Shown here piece by piece: positions 9,137 through 19,982 of a DNA stretch of 64,000 bases (positions are counted from its first letter, which is position 1; every line of letters begins with the position of its first letter). The notes under the pieces were generated by a model. It was not told where the DNA came from. It saw only the letters and a program-made list of their open reading frames with translations, and did not search any database. Source of the stretch: Marsupella aquatica (lineage: Eukaryota > Marchantiophyta); NCBI GenBank assembly GCA_973895155.1, contig OZ316892.1, positions 16,616,001 through 16,680,000 on the forward strand, read 5' to 3'. A program made the translations under genes and the position numbers.

Positions 9137-10335
9137 AACATGAAAGCATGAAAGCAACATGTGCTGGTTTGGTCTTGGAAGCATACTGTGGCACACGGGA
9201 AGGGGTGGCCATTGTAGGGGCAGCAGCCTGGTACCTGGATCGCGGTGGATGCGCAATATTGGCCTCATAATGTGCATGGGCCAACTCAAGTTTCTCAGCA
9301 ATGTCATAGACATTGAGCAAGGTGTAGCTGTCTCCAAACTCTGAGAATACTTGCTCCAACACTTGCGAATGGAGAGCTGGTGTGCCCTCCAATGCGCGAA
9401 GATAGCGATGAGCAGCTTCCAGGTCAGTGATGCTCTGGGTGTCCTCCTTCAGCTTGAGAAGTCGGCGATACATCATCTTCAATGTTTCATCGCGCTGCCT
9501 CACAAAGGTGGCCAAGTGCATAATTTTGTTAGCACTCTTGATTGGGAATTCCAATTCAAGAACCTGGAAAAACTCAGCCACTGGATCAGCAAAGGCAGGG
9601 GAATCAATGGTGGGAGAAATGCCTGATGTAGCCTATGCCAAGATAGTGGCAGTAACTGGTGCAGTGGTGGGAACTGGAGTAGGAGGGGAAGTGGTAGGAG
9701 CAGCAGTATGGGCTGCAATGGCATTCTGTAATGCCAGTTGTGAGGCAGCCACAATTGCAGTGGCATAGGCAGGGTTAGGCAATTGTGTGATAGCAAGCAG
9801 CCGTTGAGAGTGCTACTCATACACATCCAAAGCCTCGTGGTGCACATACCTGGCTAGCTGCTTAAATGCAAAATCATTTGTGAAATTGCTGCCATACTTC
9901 AACTCCAATTTGTAAACGATAGTGTAGAAAGTGGATTTGAACTCACGCAAAGAAACAGTGCCTGGCCGCCCACTGAAGCGTTCAATGCGGCCAGATGAGT
10001 GGTTGGCGTCCATGCTGTATGTCGGTGAAGCAGGAACAACCACGGATGCAGAAGGGGTAAATGGTAATGAAGTGATAGCAGGCTTTGGAGTAGTGGTGAA
10101 GCAACCGCCAAATTGAGCAGAAGGATTGCGTGGTGTGGGTGCTGCTGCTATCTGTGGACGTCGTCGAAATTGCCGAGACTCCAATGAAATTTGCACCAAT
10201 GGTTGTGGATCACTCCGTAAATGGTACCTGGGTGTCGGTGGCGATGTGCTGCTACCTCTGCTGACATGCTGTGGTGTCCTTGCCGGATCGACGGTCTGAT
10301 GTGTATGCCGGGCCCTCAACCTTACGTAGATGCCA
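9137..10335 (-). pseudogene. gag remnant (copy B)
   Basis: Same gag as copy A: Ser/Pro-rich start, RIERFSGRPGTVSLREFK, LARYVHHEALDVYE, then AEFFQVLELEF and LRALEGTPALHSQVL. About 10 bases are lost near the start, so the ATG at 10267 is out of frame. There is an extra TAG at 9813-9815 where copy A has CAG, and the TAG shared with copy A is at 9633-9635. The frame then ends in the telomere-type tract with no zinc knuckle. The leader between gag and the LTR begins TGGCATCTACG, a weak primer-binding-site candidate. Confidence 0.8.
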
Positions 10336-11916
10336 TGTGGCGGCAGCAAAGAAATTGGGAAAATATGGGAAAATATGGGCCCTATTCAGCGGTAGTCGAA
10401 TATGTGAACCGGGCCCCTCTTAAGTGTATACACATTCGGGCCCCATTGTGGACCCGGAAACTGCAGCCGGACCGGTCGAGTGTGTATACACACTCGTAGC
10501 ACACGGCCCTATGCAGCGCTAGTCGGACGGCTATGGAAAAGTCAAGGAGTCACTATGGCCGACGAGGGAAAGAAACGGGAGGGCACGATGCCCTATGTAC
10601 ATACTGCGGAGCACAAAAGGTGTAAGGAGGAAAAGGCAAGACGCAGCGTGGCAAGGGCGAAGTAAAGAGATGGCGAAAAGAAAAGCATCGGGCCCCCATA
10701 GAGGGGCTACAAACTCCCCCCTCCTCTCGTGCAATGTAATTTGGGCTCGTGCCCTGGCAGGAGCACTCCCGAGAAGGGAGTCGACTTAACTCCCCTCCCC
10801 CTTTAATGCTTCATAGGGCCTCGTGCCCTCTCCTCTCGCAGGCTCGCTTCAACTCCTCCCCCTCGTTAATGCTGAATGGGGCCTTGTGCCTGGCAGAAGT
10901 GTGAGTCCCAAGAGGAGGGAGTCGAATGTACTCCCTCTCCTCCTTTTAATGCAGCATAGGGCCTTGTGCCCTCTCCCTACGCTCCTGCCTTCACTCCCCC
11001 TCCCCCTTCTTTAATGCTGCCTAGGGCCTCGTGCCCTCTCCAGGCGCTCCTTCCCCTTCCTCTGGCTGCTTAGAAATGGGCGAGGCAAGGGCACGATGCC
11101 CTATGCACAGCCTGCACACCAAAGCGGAAGGAGGTCGAGAGAAAGAGAAGAAAACGGGGCCCCCAAAGGCGAAAACGTAAAGAGGAGGTCGGGGTGGAAG
11201 CGTGTCGAAACGAGGGCACACGGCCCTATGCAGGCATCTCGCTGCGGCCGAGGCAAAACTCGCCGGCAGCTGTGGCCGGGAATGCAAAAACAACCCCAAA
11301 AGCAGTCGAGGCAGCAAGCGGCAGTAACAGTAAGAAGGAGCAAAGGGGTCGCGGATGCAACCAGAAAATGAACTCTGGACCTCCTCGGGAGCACTGATAT
11401 GTGTATACACTTAAGTATACACATAACAACATAAACCCATAACTTTCAACTCGTCGCTCCGATGTTCGTCAAAGAAATTGCAATAGCTTCACCAGAAATT
11501 GTCGAAATCGTCACGAGCAATCTTCTTCCCCTCACTGCCAACTCGGCAGTTCTTCTTGAATAAAAGGCGTAAGAGAAACAATCGTACTGAAATCGAATCA
11601 AAACCGGCAGGATGCCAAGATCAGCCGAGAGCATCTAACGAATCACTGTGTGAATCCCGTGTACGGAACCGACGAGCACTGTCTGAGCTCTGTCAACAAC
11701 GATTCAAGAAGAATTGCCAACCCACAAAGAAAGACATGCCCTAAGCAAGCAAAGCCCTGACGTCACACTAACAAGCACATTTGCTTCAAGAACGGCCCAG
11801 ACTTGCTACAAGAACATGTCGCTAACTCAGCTAGTACACTAGCCCTAACTACATACCTAGCGGGCAGGCGAGGGACATGCCGATGTGCATAAGACGCACT
11901 GTCCCTCGGCATGACA
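10336..11916 (-). repeat. LTR 2 (5' LTR of copy B), 1581 bp
   Basis: Same TG...CA ends as LTR 1 (TGTGGCGGCAGC at 10336, GGCATGACA ending 11916). It carries the same short hairpin units, for example near 10588, 10815, 10958, 11022 and 11087, and the 11-bp palindrome at 11398-11425. It is 80 bp shorter than LTR 1 and clearly diverged, so A and B are separate, not-recent insertions. Its outer end abuts the LTR of element C. Confidence 0.85.
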
Positions 11917-12386
11917 CCACTTCCTTCTCGCCATGCGCCCCGGCTGCCCTTATGGAGATGCCAGGTGGCGCCCACCGGGGCTGCCCCTTATGGACTTCTT
12001 CACTCCCTTTCCTCAATGCCCCTTTACTCCAAAAAACTTTCAACCTCTCAAAAGAACTCATTCTCTTCTTTTGGCCCTTGTTGTGGTTATACCCATTTAA
12101 CCCCAAAAAGAAAAGTTAACCTCTTGGACTTATAGGGGGAACTTGACAATGGTTCAAGCGAAATGGCAAGGCCACCTATTTGCCCCCCCCCCTAGGTTGC
12201 CGTGGCCGTTTAGAACAATTATGAAAATAAAATAAAATAAAATAAAGTCCTCCTGGCAGCACCAACTTGAAAGGATGGAATTAACTCAAAAAAAATTTAA
12301 AATGGCTTATTTATAGTGGCTATTAACAATGCACAGGCCTCCGCGACCAGTTATGTGTGACTTCCCGTGACGGGGTACCCGTCACA
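11917..12386 (-). repeat. partial 3' LTR of element C
   Basis: Begins TGTGACGGGTACCCCGTCAC on the minus strand right after the polypurine tract. It contains a TATA-like CTATAAATAAG near 12310 and an (AAAAT)n run at 12220-12246. The far end is lost at the insertion point of copy B. The LTR start is inferred from its position only. Confidence 0.5.
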
Positions 12387-13568
12387 TAGCTCCTCTCTTA
12401 ATTGCGAAGCGCCCCCGCGAGCACCATACTCCTCCTTCGGGTAATACTTCTTTAGATGTTCTTGATTGATCCGGGTGTTGAGTAGTTGCCCCTCCAACGT
12501 CCTGAGTTGAACCGACCCATTGGAGTAGACCGTATCGACAACGTAGGGCCCCATCCAACGTGTATGTAACTTCTCGGGGAAATGCATGAAACAACTGTCG
12601 TAGAGGAGCACCAAATCCCCCCCTTCAATGGACACACGGCGGAGTCGGGAATTGTAGTGCAACTTTTGTTTGCCTTGTTGCTGCTCCATGCAAGTCAAAG
12701 CCTCCTCTCTTACCTCCGTAAGGTGCTCCAATTGTTGGATCCATGCAGCTACACTACTTTCTTCCCCTTCCCTTTCCCGTGTCAAGATTCGAATGGTGGG
12801 CACCTCGAATTCCACTGGCACCAAAGAATGTTGACCAAACACAAGGAAATAGGGGCTGTGGCCAGTGGTGGTCTTATGAGCCAAGTTGTAAGCATACATA
12901 GCGGCCAACAACTTGAGATCCTAATCCGTCTTGTGAGCTGACACCGTCTTGTTGAGAATCTTGCCCATGATCCCGTTCGCTCTCTCAGTGAGCCCGTTGG
13001 CTCGAGGATGGTACGGAGTGGTCTTCCTATGTGAGATCAAGTAGTTCTCCGTCAAATGTTCAATTGTATGATTGAGAAAGTGAGTACCCCTGTCACTCAC
13101 AAGCTCCAAGGGTGGACCAAACCGTGTAAAAATCTGCTCGTACAAAAAACGTGCCGTGGTGTTGACATCATCCTTTGCAGTAGCTCTGGCCTCCACCCAC
13201 TTGGTGGCATAGTCCGTTGCCAGAATGATGTAACGCTTCCTCCCTCTTCTGGTGATGGGAGTGAAAGGGCCAATGAAATCAACTCCCCACTTCTCAAAGG
13301 GTGCAAGGGGGAGTATGGGCACCAACGGGTGTCGGGAGGAAGGTCCAGGTTTGCCTTGCCGTTGGCAGGGATCACATCTCTGAATGTATCTATGTACGTC
13401 CCGAAAAAGAGTTGGCCACCAATAGCCAGCATCTAGTATCTTTCTTGCTGTGGTCTCCCTTGCAAAGTGGCCACCAGCTTCCTCCTCATGTAGTGCCGCC
13501 ATGACTGTACGTATCTGCGCTTCCTCCAAACAACGACAAAGACGGTGGTGCAATCCCTGATGTACCAA
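12351..13568 (-). pseudogene. Ty3-type retrotransposon integrase (element C), one in-frame stop
   Basis: Reads as an integrase with a zinc-binding HHCC domain (LHEEEAGGHF to CDPCQRQGK) and an RNase-H-fold core. The core has GVDFIGPF (first Asp), VSDRGTHF (second Asp) and GLTERANG (Glu), with 35 residues between the second Asp and the Glu. A C-terminal GPY-type segment follows (HTRWMGPYVVDTV). No chromodomain is visible. The only break in the core frame is TAG at 12921-12923, where the family usually has Trp (KTDW-DLKL). This is a single G-to-A change. The N-terminal start is missing because the sequence is cut near 13568. The frame ends 36 bases inside the LTR. Confidence 0.85.
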
Positions 13569-13723
13569 AAACGTGCAAAATGTGTAAACACGCTAGAAAA
13601 ACTGTCACGTAAAAAAACCGTCGGAGAAAAAGGACCCTTCAAAACTCCAATTGTACCCGTGTTGTGCTTGTCGGATCAACCGTCTGATGTGTATGCAGGG
13701 CTCTCAGCGCTAGGCAGATAAAA
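13569..13723 (-). other. leader next to LTR 3 joined to integrase of element C
   Basis: About 155 bases between the integrase and LTR 3. Part of it (GTCGGATCAACCGTCTGATG) matches the leader of copy B (10290-10310), and part resembles the leader of copy A near 3930. This marks LTR 3 plus leader as the 5' end of another family member whose body is absent. Confidence 0.5.
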
Positions 13724-15407
13724 TGTGGCGACAGCAAAGAAATCCGGGAAGAATAGGCCCTTAAAAATGTGAATCGCCCCCCCCTTAAGTGTATACACAT
13801 CCGGGCCCCATTGTGAACCCGAAAACTGCAGCCGAACCGGCCGAGTGTATATACACACTTGTGGCACGCTCCCTATGCAGCGGTAGTTGGAAGGCGTCGA
13901 AAAGAGGCGAGGAGTTACTATGGCCGGCGAGGGAAAGAAACATGAGGCAACTCGCGATGGCAGCAGCCAAGGCAAGGCAAGGCAAAAAGGAGAGAAGCCG
14001 ACAGAAAAGAAACAAGCGGGCCCCTCTTAAGTCGAGGGGGAAGGAAGGAAAACGGTCAAAAAAGGGAAAACCGGGTTTAGGGAGCCCTGTGCACTGACAG
14101 TCGATGGTGAAGGGCGAGGATAGGGAAAAAAGTGGGCCTTAATTGCGTGAGCCCTGCATAGGGCTTTGCGCCACCCCCTCCTTATGAGCTCCCCCCTCCC
14201 CTCCTTAATGATTCCTGGTGGGCCTCGTGCCCTCTCCTCTTGCTTCAACTCCCCCTCCTCTTTAATGCTGAAATGGGGCCTGGCAGAGTGACTCCCAAGA
14301 GAGAGGGAGTCGTATGTACTCCCCCCCTCCTTGTAAGGCAGCATAGGGCTGCATGCCCTCTCCTGGCACTCGCTCCCCCTCCTCCTTGCTTTTGCTTGTG
14401 CTTGGCTCCCCTCCTTTAATGCTGTATAGGGATTCGTGCCCTCCTCTCTTGCTTCAACTCCCCTCACCCTCCTTTATTCTCCATAGGGCCTCGTGCCCTC
14501 GGCTCTCGCTCCCTCTCCCTTGTTTTAATTGCAACGGCAGGAAGCTGGCAGCGGCATCGGAAAACATTGAGGCAAAAGAGTGAGGCAAGATGGAACAAAA
14601 ATGGCCAGGAAGGGGAGAAGTGCCAAGGCGAGGCCACGGCGCAGCGGAAATGGGGAGAAAATGGGCGTGCGGCCCTATGCAGGCCGCGTTGTAGTCAAAA
14701 GAGCAAGGCCGGCTCACCGGCAGCCGTGGTCGGAGAATACGATAAATGGCCCCAAAATTAAAGAAATGGCGATGGCGCAACGGCAGCAGGTTGCGGCAGT
14801 TGTAAAGAGGTCGCGCGACGGCTAGGAAAAAAATCCAGGATCAAAAGCACGGGCCCAAACAGAGGCGTTATGTGTATACTTACACATAACACCACATCAA
14901 ACCCATAACTTTTAACCCTCCATTCCAATCCTGCTTAGAGAAATTGCACCAGCTTTGACAGAAATTGTATGTACCAATACGAGCAATTGAGAAGCACAAT
15001 GTCTGCGATCTTCTTCCCCTCACCGCCAACTTGACAATTCTTCTTGAATAAAAGGCGTAAGAGAAACAAACGTACTGAAATATATTGAATCGGAAACCGG
15101 CAGGATGCCAAGATTGGTCGGGAGCATCTAACGAATCACTGTGTGAATCCCGTGTACGGAATCGACGAGCATTGTCTGAGCTCTGTCAACAGCAATTCAA
15201 GAAAAACTAAAAACCAACAAAAAAAGACATGCCCTAAGTAAGCAAAGTCCTTGTGTCACACTAACAAGCGCGTTTGCTTCAAGAACACCTGGAATTTGCT
15301 ATAAGAACATATCGTTAACTCAAGTAGTACACTAGCCCTAACTATACCTAGCGGGCATGCGAGGGACATGCCGATGTGCATAAGAGGCACTATCCCTTGG
15401 CATGACA
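13724..15407 (-). repeat. LTR 3 of the methyltransferase retroelement family, 1684 bp
   Basis: Same ends as LTR 1 and 2 (TGTGGCGACAGC at 13724, GGCATGACA ending 15407). It has the hairpin array (14150-14500), a shorter palindrome (14867-14890), and a single TTTAGGG near 14073. It is followed leftwards only by the leader, not by gag. Its outer end interrupts a LINE fragment at 15408. Confidence 0.85.
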
Positions 15408-15878
15408 AATTTGATTTCCCTTAAGTGGGATGTCAGTGATGGCTCGTGTACTGCCTGCCACAAGAGCATTGAAACAATGGAACACATGTTCTATGACTGC
15501 TTGATACTTCGGCGATGGTGGGACCATCTTGAACAGGTTGCTGGGGGCACCAGTCTCAACAAGGCCGTTGGTTGCTCCTTCTTTGGCAAGATTGATATTG
15601 CCATATATACGGTCTCAAAAAATCACCTTGGCTTCCTCCTGCTGATCCATGAGATGATTACCAGCATCCGGATTGAAAGGCGTCAATGCACATGTCAGGC
15701 TAAAGCTATGAGGTTCCCTCTCCACCTTATTCTCCATGGAGCTACTATGAACATCCACGCAACTCTTCATTGGACTAGGAGCATTAAGAAGGGCATAAGA
15801 CTCAATCAAACTCTCGCTGGAATTACTCAGATGACTGGGCCAATAGGAGTAACAACAACACCTATGGAAGTATATTGA
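15408..15878 (+). pseudogene. LINE reverse-transcriptase C-terminal zinc-binding fragment
   Basis: Plus-strand frame beginning LKWDVSDGSCTACHKSIE and continuing TMEHMFYDCLILRRWWDHLE. This C-x2-C...H-x4-C pattern is the zinc-binding end (zf-RVT) of plant non-LTR retrotransposon polymerase. The rest of the LINE to the left is missing because LTR 3 starts at 15407. The frame stays open to 15878 without recognisable domains. Confidence 0.7.
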
Positions 15879-18327
15879 TGCATGATAGAATCTAGAGCTC
15901 GTCAATGTTGTCACCTTTTTGGAGTTAGGAAGTTGAATAGATTGAATGCTTGTTGTGGTGCTACTTTCTGCTGTGGGCAACATGACAGGGCCCACATCCG
16001 TAGCACCCACACTACTACTGAAATTGATCGCTGTAGTGATAGATTTTATAGGCCCTCTTACTATTGTGCTCCCCTGACTAGGCATTGTACGTCGGGTTGA
16101 TCACTTCATTGCTAGGCTTTGTTTTTTATCCCTGCCATGCCTGTTTATAGGTGGCTGACATTGACTCAAGCTCGGCCCAAGTTTTTTTGCGGGTGACCTT
16201 GGGGCTGGTTCGGGTGGCTGCCTTCGCTGCGGTGCTTGGTGGTTGTACGTGCTCTCTGGTTCCTGGTCTGTGCTCTTTTTGTGGCCCACTGGTCTTTGCT
16301 GCGGGGTCCCTGGTATACATTGGGCACATTGTCGCCTTTTATTTATAAAAGAGTTGCCAAGATACTTCCTACTGCCCATTAATTATAGAAAGACTAATTA
16401 TGTACCTGTATGGAATGTTGAATCTTAACTTTGATTTATATATGAGCAGAGGTTTAACAGGGAAACCCCCTTTTAACTTTTAAGGAAAGTAATATATTTA
16501 TATCTGTAATCACCTCACCCCGTGGTTTTTCTTTAATTCTGCAATATGTGAGGAGACCCCTTTTAGTTAATTTGGGTAAAGCATGGTAACAATGAAACAA
16601 TCAGAAAAATGCATGATGAGTGATTGGAATGCAGACCTCCTCCATGCATGCTAAAGCCTTAATTTCGAGGTTGCTATATTGCTATATGGTGAATCCACCT
16701 TTCAGATTTTGTCTCATTCATATTTTGTGTCAAGTATTTTGATTTTAATGTGCCTTAACAAGATAAATCATTTGTAATAATTTGATTTTGAATTACTTTA
16801 GGACCCCTCTTAAGTTTAGTGAACTTAGAGTATTTTGAATGTATTTGGCTCCCCTCATCAAGGCTTAATCTTAGTTTCCTTTTCAATCACTCCTTAGTGA
16901 ATTCTCTTTCTTCTCATGAGAGTGTAAGAAATGAATTTGATCAATGTGAACATCTGGTGTATTAAGTTCCCCTCATGGTTTATTTTGCAAAATTTATGGT
17001 TTTAATTGAGTTGAATGTCATTACCTAGAAACAAGTGAAAATCTGTACTGTACGTGCACAACTCAACTCTTTAATATCTTTGTACTTTCTTGATCATAAT
17101 GTGATTTTATGTGCATGTATTTTACATGTCCTTACTTAAATGAATTACATATCACTAGAAGACGAAAAAAGAATATATGCAGACCTCTTCCACGCATGCT
17201 AAAGCCTTAATTTAGGTTGTCGCCACAGCTCTGTCGGTAAGTTGCCTAATAGTTCATCAATTTAAACCTAATATGAGCACCACCTAATTAGTGCTACTTG
17301 TGTTTTGGGGGCAGAATCCTGACTCCCCGTACCTTCCCCTCAGCATACAACTCATATGACCACAATCAATTATAGTGGTTGTAAGAAAACAGTTCTATTA
17401 AAAAGCTCATTAAGATAGAGAGGAAAACTTCTTTTCATTGCTACAAGACAAAAAACTTAAGCAGGTTCCAAGATGAGCAGGCTATAATCACCAAGTTACA
17501 GGTCGAACAGTTGTTCTCCATTGACTTGTGTAAAATACAATAATATAATCCAAGAAACTAGTAAGGGTTTGACGACCCTGTCTGATCGAGCATAGGAATC
17601 ATATACAAACATACTTTGAATCGTTCCAATTCCTATCAGAGTTTAACATAGGTTCATATTGCCACCGCCCACCAGATTTAAGGAAGACAAAATATTCTTT
17701 AATGTTTTCTTTTAATGTCCTTAAGAACATTTTTGACTAATTCTGGTAACCTGGATCCATCAAGTTTTTCTTTGGGGACAGTGGCAGTTCAAGCTCCCCT
17801 GCAATGTGTCCAACCCTTCATGGACAAGGATGGGATAGGTGCCAGTGGTGTGCGGCAGAGGTCCTGCAGTAGGGCCGGGCTTCCCTTCTTTAAAAAAAAA
17901 GAAAAATTTTGGATGATCCAAGGCAAAACTCAATATTTGCTGTCCATAATTACGTGGTGTATGAAGATATGGGCTCCTATGGTAATTGAGGATTTGGTGC
18001 TCCCTTTGGATTGGGACAATCAAGGCATGGAAGATTTATGCACGAGACTCAGGTCTTGTGGGTCTCACAATATCCCCCCCCCCCCCCTCACATCACCTGC
18101 GATGTTTCTAGGGTCACACCCTAAAACTTAAGACAATTTTTTTAATTTTTTAATTTTTTAATTTTTAATTTTTAATTTTTTTTTTTGGGGGGGGGGGCAT
18201 TTGTTTTACCCCTATGAATTTGGAGCTTTAGAAATCATATATTTCCTTTTAAGTCTCAAAATTTAAAAGCCGATAATGGCCTCTTACAAAATTTTAAAGT
18301 CTTCCGCAAGAACCAATACAATGACCT

Positions 18328-18411
18328 GGCCTAAGTTTTATCACATGTGATGTGCTGTTTTGGTGACCCGGCCTAAGTTTTATCACACGTGATGTGATGT
18401 TTTGTGGCATT
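18328..18411. repeat. tandem duplication, 42 bp x 2
   Basis: GGCCTAAGTTTTATCACA recurs at 18328 and 18370 with a few differences in the rest of the unit. Confidence 0.75.
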
Positions 18412-18851
18412 GAGACCCCCAAGCTCAAGTTGTGACAGTTCATACTCTAAGTCCAATTGATGTTTACAATTAAAGGGTTTAATTTGGTGGACACAAAATA
18501 GTGTAAGAAAACCCCATTAAGCTTTTTGGAAAGTTTGATCATCACATTACAAGAGTCACAAAATATCATCAAAGTTAGAAATCCTGCATGGTTGGGAGCA
18601 GTGTTTTTTTTCGTGGTGAAAATTTGCTACATTCCACCTCCCCAAAAATCTTTCGCCACTTTTGGCTAAAATTCACTACTTTTTTGCTGTCTCATTAGCC
18701 AGTGTTCCATCCAATCCCAGGCCCCATTAGCCAGAATCTAATGGTCAGCCTTAAATCTAGGGAGATCTGATAGTCAAGCAAAAAATTAAATAGAGAATAT
18801 TTTGAGCATCTTCTCCTTCACACACTTTACATTTGCCACTGGGGCAAAAAA

Positions 18852-18955
18852 GTGAAATCCTTAAAAAATACACCGGTTGGGAGATCCCATGCAATCTTCA
18901 AAAAGTGAAATCCTTAAAAAAATGCACTGGTTGGGAGATCCCATGCAAGCTTAAT
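18852..18955. repeat. tandem duplication, 53 bp x 2
   Basis: GTGAAATCCTTAAAAAA followed by GGTTGGGAGATCCCATGCAA appears twice, starting at 18852 and 18905. Confidence 0.8.
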
Positions 18956-19923
18956 TTACACCTCTTTGTATGGATTCCCAAGGTTGTAAACGTAAGAGGG
19001 GGTGCATGGGAAAACACTTCACAGTCTCTTGTTTGTTATAAATCAATCCTGCAGGATATGTAATAATGGGCAGATAGGTCAAGAGGGGATGAAACTTTTC
19101 TTAGCCTATTATTGAGGCTCTGGACCCTGGTTTGCGGCAGTGCTTTGCATTGACTCTTCTGAAAATTCTTGCATGCTGCAGGGAATGTCAGAAAAGTTTT
19201 GCGGGGCTGGGCTAGGGTAACTTGTAACCTTTCCCCAGCGCCCAGTCCGAATCGGCGCAATGCCGTAATTATTGTCAGGAAGCAAGGTTACCAGTGTGTA
19301 ACCTTTTCTACTAGGTGCCACCATTTCTATAACCCTCTGCCCAGAAAATGTTCCCGGTAATCTTTTTTCCGGGCAGGTATTACGTACGATAATGATGCCT
19401 TGGGCTGGGGTTACTATCTGAAACCTGTTCCCACAAAGCTCAGAAAAATTTCCCAACATTTCCTCACTTTCTGGTCATAAGTTTCCCAACATTTCCTCAC
19501 TTTCTGGTCACACGGGTTACAGACTAGTAACCCAAGACCAAGCAATCGTTACCCTATACATAGTCCTCTGCTAGGAGCACACCTTTGACATGCAACTTAA
19601 ATTTCAGACCAACTTAAATCCCCACCCCCAGGTGCTGCCAATCTTGTTTTCAGCAACTTAAATTTGCACAATACTACACGGAGGTCTTTTACCGAATTAC
19701 CGTCAACAAGAAGTACCGGAAGTTCAGTTTCTTGGTGAGGTCAGTTGACTACACAAATTTGTTCTGAGGAGAAACCGAGGCAGATCACCGGCAGCCCGGC
19801 AGGGTCGTAGCTATCAGTCCGGAGGCTCGGGACGACAAGCGTGGGAAGCTGCGACGGGAGGTTCGACAAGGACGCTCGTTTGAAGAACATATCACAGCAA
19901 GTACGGTCATGTCGACATACAAC

Positions 19924-19982
19924 AGTGACGGACTCTTCATACAAGAAAGTGACGGACTCGTCATAAGAAAGTGACGGACTGG
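19924..19982. repeat. short tandem repeat, 22-24 bp x 3
   Basis: AGTGACGGACT recurs at 19924, 19948 and 19970 within a GC-richer patch. Confidence 0.75.

Larger units (their letters stand above)
5637..11916 (-). mobile_element. Ty3-like LTR retroelement copy B with DNA methyltransferase (5' part, interrupted)
   Basis: Minus-strand element with 5' LTR 10336-11916, gag 10335-9137, protease-methyltransferase 9031-6623 and the start of reverse transcriptase 6571-5637. The reverse transcriptase breaks off in the RQGFNQILL region exactly where LTR 1 of copy A begins. The rest (catalytic reverse transcriptase, RNase H, integrase, 3' LTR) should therefore lie left of copy A, outside the window, if the nested-insertion reading is right. 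B itself ends at 11916 against the LTR of element C. It is defective: the gag start is lost, there are extra stops in gag and reverse transcriptase, the zinc knuckles are replaced by telomere-type repeats, and a TGA lies inside the methyltransferase tail. Confidence 0.85.
11917..13568 (-). mobile_element. remnant of a different Ty3-type element C (integrase + start of its 3' LTR)
   Basis: An integrase gene is followed on the minus strand by a purine tract (AAGAGAGGAG, 12390-12399) and then a sequence starting TGTGACGGGTAC at 12386. This is the usual order of polypurine tract and 3' LTR. The LTR does not resemble the methyltransferase family and is cut at 11917 by the LTR of copy B. On the other side the integrase is truncated at about 13568, next to the leader of LTR 3. 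Confidence 0.65.

Noticed and set aside
16101-16379. Minus frame with CAQCIPGTPQQRPVGH, read as a possible zinc knuckle
   Set aside because: Spacing does not match CCHC knuckles, and the neighbouring LINE fragment is on the other strand.
19109-19459. 116-codon minus-strand frame
   Set aside because: No recognisable domain, no splice context, and sits in AT-rich debris with short repeated words.
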